In this document: in pieces, positions 24,612-35,957 of the stretch | How the letters are laid out: each line of letters begins with the position of its first letter | Numbering within the stretch: the stretch's first letter is position 1 | From: Alphaproteobacteria bacterium | Lineage (GTDB): Bacteria > Myxococcota_A > UBA796 > CAJQPC01 | Assembly (NCBI GenBank): GCA_020632795.1 | Contig: JACKEV010000006.1 | Span: 1 to 64,000, forward strand | DNA: 64,000 bases | Direction of reading: 5' to 3' | Notes under the pieces: generated by a model | What the model saw: the letters and a program-made list of their open reading frames with translations, nothing else | What the model was told of the DNA's origin: nothing | Database searches by the model: none | Position numbers and translations under genes: made by a program

Positions 24612-25940
24612 TCAGAGGCACTCCCCCGAGACGGGGTAGGTCACGACGATCTCGGCGCCGGGGTCGGGGATGGCCTCGCCGTCGAACACGACGCTGTTGT
24701 TGTCGGAGTTGTAGATCCAGCCGTCGTTGAGGGCGTAGGGGACCTCGGTGCCGTTCACGGTCACCACCATCGTGGCCAGGCTCGACGGCGTGCGGGTCAG
24801 CGAGAACTCGTAGGACATGCCCGCCGCGGTCACCGAGAGGTGGCGCAGCGCCGTGTCGAAGTTGGCGGTGCAGATGGACTGCCAGATGCCGCCGGTGCGA
24901 TCGACGGCGTCCACGTACAGGTTCCCGGGGGTGGCGGTGACGCCGGTGCCGAACGGGTCCAGGCAGCCGGTGAAGCCGGGGTCCCCGCAGATGGCCGAGA
25001 AGGTGACCGTGCTCGGGTCGGACTTGAGGCCGTTGTACCAGGAGGCGAAGTTGGAGGGCAGGATGTTGGAGTCGTCGTCCTCGTCGGACACCACGATGGT
25101 GGCCAGCGCGGCGCTCTCCCGCAGGAAGCCGGCGTTGTGCCCGCTGATCAGCGGCTCGGTGAGCGCGGCGCGGGTCGCCTCGAAGCCCCGCTCGGAGCCC
25201 GAGCCGTTGCTGCCCTGGTCCACGGCCACCAGGAAGGCGGCCTCGGGATCGGGGTTGGAGGCGTCGATGTAGGTGGCCGGCCCCTGGAGCTGCCCCTGCA
25301 TGGCGGGGTTGTCCATGTCGGTGGTGACGACGCCGATGTGATAGTCCAGCCCCAGGTCGAGGAACTGCCCGATGAAGTGGCTGAAGTTGTTCTGGACCTG
25401 CGCGATGGCGCTGGACATGGAGCCCGAGTTGTCCACGACCCACAGCACGTCGACCTCGTCGAAGTACTCCTGGACGAAGGTGTCCTCGAAGGTCTGGTCC
25501 TCGCCGCCGTCGCCCATCAGGCCCACGGCGACCTCGGGCTCGTCGGGGTCGTTGGAGACCACCACCACGTCGACCTCGAAGCGGGTCCAGGCGGTGGGGG
25601 TGAACGTCACGTCGAACGTGAAGGACTCGTTCGGCTGGAGGTTGATCGGCTGCCCGTCGAGCCGGAAGGCCGAGGAGCCCGAGCCCTGCAGAGACACCGA
25701 GCCCACGATCAGCTCCGCGTCGCCCACGTTCTCGACCGTGACGGTCTGGGGCTCGCTGGGGCACTCGCGCAGGATGACGCCGAACTCCAGCGAGGTCGGG
25801 GTGACCACGATGTCGGGGGCGACGGTGGGCTCGGGCGGCGAGGTGTCGACCGGCGTCGGGTCTTCCTTGTCCGGGCGGGACAGGTCGTACTCGGTGCAGC
25901 CGAGGGCGAACAGGACCAGGATGGACGCGGTGGGACGCAT
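24612..25940 (-). CDS. Lipoprotein with choice-of-anchor and VWA domains
   Basis: 442 residues from the ATG at 25940 with GGAGGAAG upstream. The lipobox is VLFALGC. Residues about 45-150 form an ASH-like sandwich (VVTPTSLEFGVILREC...TVENVGDAELIVGS). Residues about 165-380 form a von Willebrand factor A domain with MIDAS DNSGSMSS and VVVSDEDDDSN. A C-terminal sandwich follows (YEFSLTRTPSSLATMVVTVNG). The MIDAS site implies Mg2+-dependent protein binding at the cell surface. The partner is unknown. It is convergent with the WD40 gene (4 bases). Confidence 0.88.
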   Translation of the reverse strand: MRPTASILVLFALGCTEYDLSRPDKEDPTPVDTSPPEPTVAPDIVVTPTSLEFGVILRECPSEPQTVTVENVGDAELIVGSVSLQGSGSSAFRLDGQPINLQPNESFTFDVTFTPTAWTRFEVDVVVVSNDPDEPEVAVGLMGDGGEDQTFEDTFVQEYFDEVDVLWVVDNSGSMSSAIAQVQNNFSHFIGQFLDLGLDYHIGVVTTDMDNPAMQGQLQGPATYIDASNPDPEAAFLVAVDQGSNGSGSERGFEATRAALTEPLISGHNAGFLRESAALATIVVSDEDDDSNILPSNFASWYNGLKSDPSTVTFSAICGDPGFTGCLDPFGTGVTATPGNLYVDAVDRTGGIWQSICTANFDTALRHLSVTAAGMSYEFSLTRTPSSLATMVVTVNGTEVPYALNDGWIYNSDNNSVVFDGEAIPDPGAEIVVTYPVSGECL

Positions 25941-25993
25941 GGGGCTTCCTCCGTGGCGGTGCGGCATTCTACAGTAGCGGACAGCTTCTGACT

Positions 25994-27235
25994 ATGGGAA
26001 ATCACCACACCAGTCTGCGCGCAGTCGCGGCCAGGCTCGCCCTGGGGGTGGGCGTCGCTGCTGTGTTCATCGGGATCCTGGAGGGTCTCGTGCGCACGCT
26101 GGGCGCCCCGATCCAGCCCGTGTTCATCGCCACCATGCCGGACGGGCGCCAGGGCTTCCTGGAGCGGGACGGCGATCGGGTCCACCCGCGCTTCCAGGGG
26201 CGCTTCGCCGTCCCGGACTTCGACGCTGCCCCCGGGCCCCGCCCCCGGGTGGTCTGGTTGGGGGGGAGCACCGCGCGCGGCGGCAGCGACGGCGTGCCCG
26301 TGGAGGGCGAAGCCGCCGCCCGTGTGGCCCGCGCCCTGGACGTCGAGGTCCTCAACCTGGGCGCCCCGGGCGCAGACAGCGAGACCCTGCTCGCGCTGTG
26401 GCCGGAGGTCCTGCCCCTCCAGCCCGCCGCGGTGGTGGTCCAGACCGGGCACAACGACCTCGGGAACCGGGTGTTCGGCGCCCAGGGGGCCGCCGTCCGG
26501 CTGCGCCCGGCCCTGGAGCGCAGCCAGCTCTTCCTGCACCTGGAGCAGGCCATCCGGGGCGGCGCCCCCAGCCCCCTCTCCGCCGAGCGGGCGCACGGGG
26601 CCCCGGGGCGGCTCAGCGAGGCGCAGCGGGCGGCCACGCTGGCGCGGCTCTCCCGCAACCTCGACGCCCTGGTCGCCCGCGCGACGGCCGCTGGCGTCGC
26701 GGTGGTGCTCGTGCCCCCCATCTCCAACCCGGCCGCCCCCAGCGCCGCCGGGGGCTGCCCGACCCTCACCGACGACCTGGGCCTGAGCCCGCAGTCCGGG
26801 GGCCGCTTCGTCGTGCCCGCCAACCTCTCGCTGTCCGAGGTCCGCCGCCGCCGGGCGCAGGACCCGGCGTGCACCCACCTCGCCCTCATCGAGGGGCGCG
26901 TGCTCATGGAGCGCCACAAGGCCGAGGCCGTCGCGCTGCTGGACACCCTGCGGGACAGCGACCCCTGGCCCCTGCGGGCCCCGCAGGAGGTGGATGAGCG
27001 CATGCGCGTCGTCGCTGAGGCCCACGGGGCGGGCTTCGCGGACGTCGACGCCGCCGCGCGGTCGATGGGGCGGGGCCTGGAGCCGCCGCAGCTGTTCCTC
27101 GACAACCTCCACCTGAGCGACGCCGGGCATGCCCTGGTCGCCCACGTCGTGGCCCCCGAGCTGGCCCGCGCCCTGGGCGTGGACGCCGCCCCGCCCCCGG
27201 CGCCGACGCTGCCGGAGGTCAGCTTCCTGAGGTGA
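25994..27235 (+). CDS. Membrane-anchored SGNH/GDSL-type hydrolase
   Basis: 413 residues. An N-terminal helix (ALGVGVAAVFIGILEGLV) anchors it in the inner membrane. SGNH blocks are visible: VVWLGGSTARGG (block I Ser), LNLGAPGADS (block II Gly), VVQTGHNDLGN (block III Asn), and DNLHLSDAGH (block V Asp-x2-His). The fold hydrolyses esters, often acyl or acetyl groups on lipids or glycans, with the catalytic domain outside the cytoplasm. The substrate is unknown. The 3' end overlaps the convergent SET-domain gene by 17 bases. Confidence 0.85.
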   Translation: MGNHHTSLRAVAARLALGVGVAAVFIGILEGLVRTLGAPIQPVFIATMPDGRQGFLERDGDRVHPRFQGRFAVPDFDAAPGPRPRVVWLGGSTARGGSDGVPVEGEAAARVARALDVEVLNLGAPGADSETLLALWPEVLPLQPAAVVVQTGHNDLGNRVFGAQGAAVRLRPALERSQLFLHLEQAIRGGAPSPLSAERAHGAPGRLSEAQRAATLARLSRNLDALVARATAAGVAVVLVPPISNPAAPSAAGGCPTLTDDLGLSPQSGGRFVVPANLSLSEVRRRRAQDPACTHLALIEGRVLMERHKAEAVALLDTLRDSDPWPLRAPQEVDERMRVVAEAHGAGFADVDAAARSMGRGLEPPQLFLDNLHLSDAGHALVAHVVAPELARALGVDAAPPPAPTLPEVSFLR

Positions 27236-27746
27236 CCTTCGGGGGAGGCCGGACGTCGTCCTGGAGCAGAGCTGCGCTCGCCAGCAGCTCGCTGAGCTGT
27301 CGGCTGGACAGGGCCAGGGCCTCGCGCCAGGGCAGGCCCACCGGCCCCCCTTCGAAGGGGGCCCCCCAGTCGGGGTGGTTCATGATCCGATAGTCCACGA
27401 ACAGCTCGTCACCGATCGCGATGTCCCGGCGCGCGAAGTAGTGGCCCAGGTGCCAGAGAATGTTGGGATCGTCGGCGTGGTTGAGGTAGTCCGTGGCGCA
27501 GCGTCGCTCCGTCGGCTCCAGGAAGCAGAGGTCCCCGAAGAGACGCCACGCATACCGGCGCTCCTCATGGGGCAGCGTCCCGACGTGCTCAGGGGTGCGG
27601 ATCCAGTCAGGCTGCGGGAGGTCCAGGCCCAGGAGCTGGCCCGCCGAGGCGGCCTCCAGCGCGAACAGCCCGGTCCCCGCCAGGGGGATGTTGGAGGGAC
27701 GCAGTTCGGTCTCCAGGTCGAAGGAGAGGGTTCGGGGCCAGCGCAT
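27219..27746 (-). CDS. SET domain-containing protein
   Basis: 175 residues, compact and cytoplasmic. SET-domain hallmarks are present: IPLAGTGLFAL at the start (SAM-side glycine loop), the YLNHADDPNI motif equivalent to NHS.xPN, and IAIGDELFVDYR, the ELxxDY motif. SET proteins transfer methyl groups from SAM to protein lysines. In bacteria, free-standing SET proteins are less common, and their targets (ribosomal or DNA-binding proteins) are mostly unknown. The C-terminal post-SET Cys cluster is absent. It is divergent from the fructose-bisphosphatase gene. Confidence 0.8.
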   Translation of the reverse strand: MRWPRTLSFDLETELRPSNIPLAGTGLFALEAASAGQLLGLDLPQPDWIRTPEHVGTLPHEERRYAWRLFGDLCFLEPTERRCATDYLNHADDPNILWHLGHYFARRDIAIGDELFVDYRIMNHPDWGAPFEGGPVGLPWREALALSSRQLSELLASAALLQDDVRPPPKVTSGS

Positions 27747-27812
27747 GGCGCTCCTCGTCGCGTGTCCTGAGGCACGAAGATATTACAGCAACCCGTCCAC
27801 CCAGGAGGCCCG

Positions 27813-28832
27813 ATGCCGGACCGCGCGCCCACCACCCAGTTCGAGGAGGGCACCACCCTCGACCGCTTCCTGCAGGAGACCGCCCGCAGCCACCCCGAGG
27901 CCACCGGCCAGTTCGTGGCGCTGATGCACCAGGTCACCCTGGCCGCGAAGATGGTCTCCAGCCGGGTCAACCGCGCGGGCCTCGCCGGCATGATCGGCCA
28001 GACCGGTCAGGTCAACATCCAGGGCGAGTTCGTCATGAAGCTGGATGTGTACGCCAACGAGACCTTCAAGCGCGCGCTGGAGCACGCCGGGGTGTGCTGC
28101 CTGATCGTCTCCGAGGAGGAGGCCGACCCCATCCACATCCCCGAGCCGTTCCGCACCGGGCGCTACGCCTTCACGATGGACCCGCTGGACGGCAGCTCCA
28201 ACATCGACGTCAACGCCACCATCGGCACCATCTTCGGCATCTTCCGCCGGAAGAGCCCGACCGGCGGCCCCGGTGCCCTCGAGGACGTGCTGCGCCCGGG
28301 GCACGAGCTGACCGCGGCGGGCTACGTCATCTACGGCTCGGGCACCATCCTGGTGCTGGCCACCCGGGACAACGGCGTCAACGGCTTCACCCTCGACCCG
28401 GCGGTGGGGGAGTTCTTCCTGTCCCACCGGGACCTCCAGCTCGCCCCCTCCGCGCGGACCTACTCCCTGAACGAGGGCTACGCCCGCCAGTGGGACCCCC
28501 GGCTCGCGGCCTGGATCGATCGCCTCAAGGACCCCGCCCGGGGCTTCTCCCAGCGCTACATCGGCAGCCTGGTGGCCGACTTCCACCGCAACCTGCTCAA
28601 GGGTGGCCTGTTCATCTACCCCGCCACCGCGAAGTCCCCCCGGGGCAAGCTCCGGCTCCTGTACGAGGCCTTCCCTCTGGCCTTCATCGTGGAGCAGGCC
28701 GGGGGCGCGGCCACGGACGGGCGCGGGCGCATCCTGGACCGCGTCGCTGAGGGGCTGCACGAGCGCACCCCTCTGGTGATCGGCAACAGGGATCTGGTCG
28801 CGGAGGCCACGGCCGCCATGTCGGCGGAGTAG
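27813..28832 (+). CDS. fbp: Fructose-1,6-bisphosphatase, class I
   Basis: 339 residues, normal for class I FBPase. The metal-site motifs VSEEE and DPLDGSSNID and the C-terminal KLRLLYEAFPLAFIVEQAGG with GRGRILDR are all intact. It removes the 1-phosphate from fructose-1,6-bisphosphate in gluconeogenesis, using Mg2+. The early NIQGEFVMKLDVYAN differs slightly from the usual NVQGEEQKKLD segment. ATG follows AGGAGG. It leads a same-strand run with a hydrolase, a cupin and a GNAT protein. Confidence 0.95.
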   Translation: MPDRAPTTQFEEGTTLDRFLQETARSHPEATGQFVALMHQVTLAAKMVSSRVNRAGLAGMIGQTGQVNIQGEFVMKLDVYANETFKRALEHAGVCCLIVSEEEADPIHIPEPFRTGRYAFTMDPLDGSSNIDVNATIGTIFGIFRRKSPTGGPGALEDVLRPGHELTAAGYVIYGSGTILVLATRDNGVNGFTLDPAVGEFFLSHRDLQLAPSARTYSLNEGYARQWDPRLAAWIDRLKDPARGFSQRYIGSLVADFHRNLLKGGLFIYPATAKSPRGKLRLLYEAFPLAFIVEQAGGAATDGRGRILDRVAEGLHERTPLVIGNRDLVAEATAAMSAE

Positions 28833-28842
28833 AATCACAGAC

Positions 28843-29880
28843 GTGAGCCCGCCTTGGCGCTACGCCCCGGAGGTCGTCCTCGACGAAGAGGTCGAGCAGT
28901 CCATCGATCGCGGCGAGGTGGGCCGCTTCCGCAAGCAGGTCCTGCGCCTGCCCGCCGACGGCGAGCACCCCGAGCTGGCCCTGGTCCGCAAGCACCGCGT
29001 CGAGGGCCCCGAGCGGGGGCCGGTCGTGCTGGTCCACGGCTTCGCCCAGAACCGCTACACCTGGCACCTCTCCGGGCGCAGCATGGTCAACTGGCTCGCC
29101 GCCCGGGGCTGGGACGTCTACAACCTGGAGCTGCGGGGCCACGGGCGCTCCCGCCCCCAGGACATGGACCGGGGCGAGCGCTTCGCGGACTACGTGGCGG
29201 ACGTCGCCCGGGTCGCCCGCTGGCTGGACGGCCGGGCGGTCTTCGTGGGGCACTCCCTGGGGGGCGGGGCCATCTACGCCGCCTCGACCCGCGCGGAGAT
29301 GGCCGGGGTGGCGGGCATCGGGGCCCTGTTCCACTTCGGCCAGGCCAACGGCTTCCTGGGCCTGCTGGGGCGGCTGACCTGGCACAACCGGGCGCTGCTC
29401 ACCCCGCACCTGAGCCTGCGCACCCGGTCGGTCGGCGCGCTGCTCTCCCACTTGTACGCCGTCACCGACATCGCGGGCTACGCCTTCCCGGTGTCCGGCT
29501 GGTGGCCGGGCTCGATGGAGCCCGAGCTGCTGGAGGAGCGGCTGGTCCGGGGCTTTGACTGGACCTCCGCCCAGGTGTGGATGGACATGAGCCGCTGGGC
29601 GGCCACCGGCCGGTGGGACGACTGGGAGGACGCCTGGGCCGCCGCGAGCGCCGCCCCCCCGGTGCTCGTCATCGCCGGGGATCGGGACCACCTCGTGCCG
29701 CCCCGTGACGCCCGGGTGGCCTTCGACCGCGCCGAGGGGCGGGATCGGACCCTCGTGCTGCTCAACGACTATGACCACGAGGTCCACTGGGGGCACCTCG
29801 ACCTCGTGCTGGGCCGGCGGGCGGCCGACTACACCTGGCCCATCCTCCACGACTGGATGGCGGCCCGCTCCGGGATATGA
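28843..29880 (+). CDS. Alpha/beta hydrolase
   Basis: 345 residues beginning GTG ten bases after fbp. The oxyanion segment is VHGFAQNRYTW, the nucleophile elbow is GHSLGGG, the acid is in AGDRDHLVPP, and the histidine is in VHWGHLD, so the Ser-Asp-His triad is complete. The RGHGRSRP segment is typical of the fold. It is cytoplasmic with no signal peptide. An esterase, lipase or thioesterase role is possible. It probably shares a transcript with fbp. Confidence 0.88.
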   Translation: MSPPWRYAPEVVLDEEVEQSIDRGEVGRFRKQVLRLPADGEHPELALVRKHRVEGPERGPVVLVHGFAQNRYTWHLSGRSMVNWLAARGWDVYNLELRGHGRSRPQDMDRGERFADYVADVARVARWLDGRAVFVGHSLGGGAIYAASTRAEMAGVAGIGALFHFGQANGFLGLLGRLTWHNRALLTPHLSLRTRSVGALLSHLYAVTDIAGYAFPVSGWWPGSMEPELLEERLVRGFDWTSAQVWMDMSRWAATGRWDDWEDAWAAASAAPPVLVIAGDRDHLVPPRDARVAFDRAEGRDRTLVLLNDYDHEVHWGHLDLVLGRRAADYTWPILHDWMAARSGI

Positions 29881-29907
29881 AGGCGCTCCTTCAACCCGAG
29901 GAATGCC

Positions 29908-30414
29908 ATGTCCGACACCCCGATCATCAACCTCGAGGACGCCCCCGAGGAGTCCCTCTTCGCCGGAGATCACTGGGGCCAGCACTACCGCGTGCTCACC
30001 CCCAGCATGGGCGAGCGCATGGGCCGGCTGGGCGTCAACTGCACCCGCCTGCCGCCGGGGCGGGTGGCCTGCCCCTTCCACGCCCACCAGCGCGAGGACG
30101 AGGTCTTCTACGTGCTGAGCGGCCGGGGCGTGCTGCGCTACGGCGACGCGCTGTACCCCCTCCGGCCGGGCGACTGCGTGTCCTGCCCCGCCGGCTCCGG
30201 CGAGGCCCACCAGATCGCGAACCCCTATGACGAGGACCTCATCTACCTGGCCATCGGCCCCAACGACGCCCACGAGGTCTGCACCTACCCCGACTCCGGC
30301 AAGGTCATGATCCGCAGCCTGCAGGCCATCGGCCGGCTGGAGAAGACCGGGTACATGGACGGCGAGCCGGATCGGCCCCGCATCCTCGACCTCATCCAGG
30401 GCGCCGGGCTGTGA
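29908..30414 (+). CDS. Cupin-domain protein
   Basis: 168 residues with a single cupin barrel. Motif 1 is PFHAHQREDEVFYVLSG (two His and a Glu), and motif 2 is PAGSGEAHQI (third His), together giving a 3-His/1-Glu metal site. Small mono-cupins include isomerases, dioxygenases and sugar-binding regulators; the substrate is not clear. ATG follows GAGGAA. Its stop overlaps the next gene's GTG (GTGA). Confidence 0.88.
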   Translation: MSDTPIINLEDAPEESLFAGDHWGQHYRVLTPSMGERMGRLGVNCTRLPPGRVACPFHAHQREDEVFYVLSGRGVLRYGDALYPLRPGDCVSCPAGSGEAHQIANPYDEDLIYLAIGPNDAHEVCTYPDSGKVMIRSLQAIGRLEKTGYMDGEPDRPRILDLIQGAGL

Positions 30415-30896
30415 CGATCCGCCCCATCGACCCGCGCACCCCCGGCGAGGTCGAGCTGGTGGCCGAGCGCATGCGCCTGACCCTGATGGAGGTCCTGGGC
30501 CCCGAGCGGGGGCGGGACTACTACCCCCTGGACTGGCTCATCGACCGCGTGCGCTTCCACCTGGACCCCCGGCGCAGCGCCGGCGCGGTCTGGGTGGCCG
30601 AGGACACCGACGGGGCGCTGATCGGGCACACCATCGTCCGCGAGGAGCGCGACGAGCAGGGCACCTACGGCCTGTTCTCCACCACCTTCGTCGCCCCTGA
30701 CGCCCGGCGTCAGGGGGTGGCGCGGGCGCTGGTGGACGAGGGCGAGGCCTGGATGAAGGCCCGGGGGCTGCACCGGGCGGCCACCGCCACGGCCGCCGAC
30801 AACAGCAAGCTCATCGGGCTGTTCCGGGAGCGGGGCTACCGGATCGTCGTCCGCAGCGGCGAGATGGTGCGCCTGGAGGGTAGATTGGTTGGTTGA
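30411..30896 (+). CDS. GNAT-family N-acetyltransferase
   Basis: 161 residues. It begins with GTG inside the cupin stop. The acetyl-CoA-binding motif A is FVAPDARRQGVARALVDE (R-x2-G-x-A). The late TADNSKLIGLFRERGYRIV matches the GNAT beta5-alpha4 end of the fold. The acetyl acceptor is unknown. Translational coupling to the cupin gene suggests a shared small-molecule role. Confidence 0.88.
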   Translation: MTIRPIDPRTPGEVELVAERMRLTLMEVLGPERGRDYYPLDWLIDRVRFHLDPRRSAGAVWVAEDTDGALIGHTIVREERDEQGTYGLFSTTFVAPDARRQGVARALVDEGEAWMKARGLHRAATATAADNSKLIGLFRERGYRIVVRSGEMVRLEGRLVG

Positions 30897-30903
30897 CCAA
30901 CCA
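30886..30903. terminator. Inverted repeat between convergent genes
   Basis: TGGTTGGT and ACCAACCA form perfect 8-base arms around a 2-base centre, overlapping the GNAT stop and lying five bases from the convergent esterase stop. It probably ends both transcripts. There is no T-run. Confidence 0.4.
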
Positions 30904-30907
30904 GGAA

Positions 30908-31714
30908 TCACCAGCGGGCGGTGATCTCCTCCAGGCAGGCCTCAAACGCCGGCTTCATCGCGCCGGCGTGGTCCTCGCCCTCGAAGGTGTCCCGGGTGAT
31001 CTCCAGGTCAGGCTGGTCGCCATCGTCGAGCCAGCCGAGCAGCTCGTCCAGGGCGGCGGCGTCCTCGGTCTCCTCGCTTCCGATGGTGAACCGGGCCCAG
31101 CCGCTGAGGGTGCCAGGGGCCGGGTCATCCTCGGCGGCGTAGATGGGCGCGTCGAAGCGGCGCAGGCTGGCGCTGCCGGCGCACCAGCCGCCGTAGGTCT
31201 CGCTGCCGCCCAGCAGGCCGTGGGTCACCGAGAGGCCGAAAGCCGAGTAGCCGAAGGTCGCCCGCGCGGACCGCTCGGCGGTCAGCCCGAGGCCCAGCTC
31301 AGCCTCCACCGCGTCGAGCAGCTCGTCGTCCAGGAAGCCCTGGAAGGCCATCGCGCCGCCGGTGCCGGGGACGTCCTCGATCTCGACCTCGGTGATGTCC
31401 CGGAGCCGCCGGTCCAGGGTCTCGTCGCTCAACCCCCCGGTGAGCCCGGTGTGGAAGCCCTGGTAGGCCACCGCCACCAGCACGAACGGCGGCGCGCCCC
31501 CGGCCAGGGCGTCGGCCAGGGTGCCGTCGTGGCGGGGCCAGTAGTCCCCGTCCTGGAAGACCAGCACCGGCCAGTCGCCTGTGGGCGCGGCGTCCGGGAC
31601 GATCACCCGGACGTCGTAGCTGTCGCCCACCGCGTCGGAGGCGATGGTCAGGTCGTGCTCGGTCCACGGCCCGCTGCATGCGCCGAGGAGGAGCATCACG
31701 AGCGCTCGTTGCAT
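30908..31714 (-). CDS. Lipoprotein esterase-like (alpha/beta-fold) protein
   Basis: 268 residues. MQRALVMLLLGAC is a lipoprotein signal. The mature part follows the esterase D / siderophore-esterase type: DSYDVRVIVPDAAP and WPVLVFQDGDYW, the elbow GYSAFGLS for the nucleophilic serine, and DHAGAMKPAFEACLEEI for the late histidine. It is probably a periplasmic or surface ester hydrolase. Its 3' end is convergent with the GNAT gene. Confidence 0.78.
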   Translation of the reverse strand: MQRALVMLLLGACSGPWTEHDLTIASDAVGDSYDVRVIVPDAAPTGDWPVLVFQDGDYWPRHDGTLADALAGGAPPFVLVAVAYQGFHTGLTGGLSDETLDRRLRDITEVEIEDVPGTGGAMAFQGFLDDELLDAVEAELGLGLTAERSARATFGYSAFGLSVTHGLLGGSETYGGWCAGSASLRRFDAPIYAAEDDPAPGTLSGWARFTIGSEETEDAAALDELLGWLDDGDQPDLEITRDTFEGEDHAGAMKPAFEACLEEITARW

Positions 31715-31774
31715 CGCTCACCCCGCTTGAGGGGTCACCATAGCCCCGGCTCGCGGGGGGTGTAGAGTACCCTC

Positions 31775-32329
31775 GTGGAAGCTGAACGACGCGCCTCTGT
31801 CCGGTCTCCCGACGCGATGGGTTCGCGAGGTCCGGCGTGCCGGTGGGGGGTCGCCGGGGTTGGGCTGCTCCTGGCGTGCCGCGCGCCGGAGCCCGCACCG
31901 AAGGTGGAGACCTGCGCTCTGGAGCGCGTCCTGCGCCCCCCGGTCGACGAGTACGCTCCGGTCGCAGACCGGGCCCCGCACGGCTCAGAGGAGAAGCTCC
32001 TCCTGGAGCTGCTCAGCCGGGGGGACCTCGCCCCGGAGCAGGAGGAGGCCATGATGCTGCGGCTCGCCCGCCTCTACCTGACGGAGGGGCTGGACACCCC
32101 GAAGGACGAGCCGCCGACGCGCCTGGAGCGGGCCGTTCGGCTATACCAGGCCCACCCGACCCGCTTCGAGGCCCCCACTGACCCGGACGAGGCCCTGCTC
32201 GGCCTCGCGCTCGGCCTCGACGCCCTGGGCCGGACCGAGGAGGCCCAGGAGGCCTGGCGCAGGCTCGACGCAGAGTGGGGTGACCGCCCCTGCGCCGTAT
32301 TGGCGCGATCTGTCCGATCTCCGTCGTGA
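31775..32329 (+). CDS. Putative lipoprotein with helical repeat region
   Basis: 184 residues if initiated at GTG 31775; the ATG at 31817 is equally plausible and leaves a lipoprotein signal WGVAGVGLLLAC close to the start. The mature part is helical and contains TPR-like pairs (EEAMMLRLARLYLTEGLD; LLGLALGLDALGRTEEAQEA). No specific family is recognised. It is divergent from the esterase lipoprotein and upstream of the activase gene, with a 147-base gap before it. Confidence 0.62.
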   Translation: MEAERRASVRSPDAMGSRGPACRWGVAGVGLLLACRAPEPAPKVETCALERVLRPPVDEYAPVADRAPHGSEEKLLLELLSRGDLAPEQEEAMMLRLARLYLTEGLDTPKDEPPTRLERAVRLYQAHPTRFEAPTDPDEALLGLALGLDALGRTEEAQEAWRRLDAEWGDRPCAVLARSVRSPS

Positions 32330-32439
32330 ACCGCCCGCCCCGCTGACGACGCGGACCCGCGCCGTGCGGACCCGGCTGGCGAGCAAAGGCGGCGTTCCGA
32401 TCTGACATTTTCTCTGTTCATCGGGGCCTGCGCGGACTA

Positions 32440-32455
32440 GACTGACGTGTCAGTC
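32440..32455. promoter_or_regulatory. Perfect dyad upstream of the activase gene
   Basis: GACTGAC-GT-GTCAGTC is a 7-base perfect inverted repeat 21 bases before the GTG at 32477. It is compact enough for a dimeric regulator and sits where it could block initiation of transcription or translation. An alternative in-frame GTG at 32447 lies inside it. Confidence 0.4.
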
Positions 32456-32476
32456 ACCTCCACGCAGGAGCCCGCC

Positions 32477-35935
<3,459 letters not shown>

Positions 35936-35957
35936 CCCTCCCGTCCCTGGAGCCACC

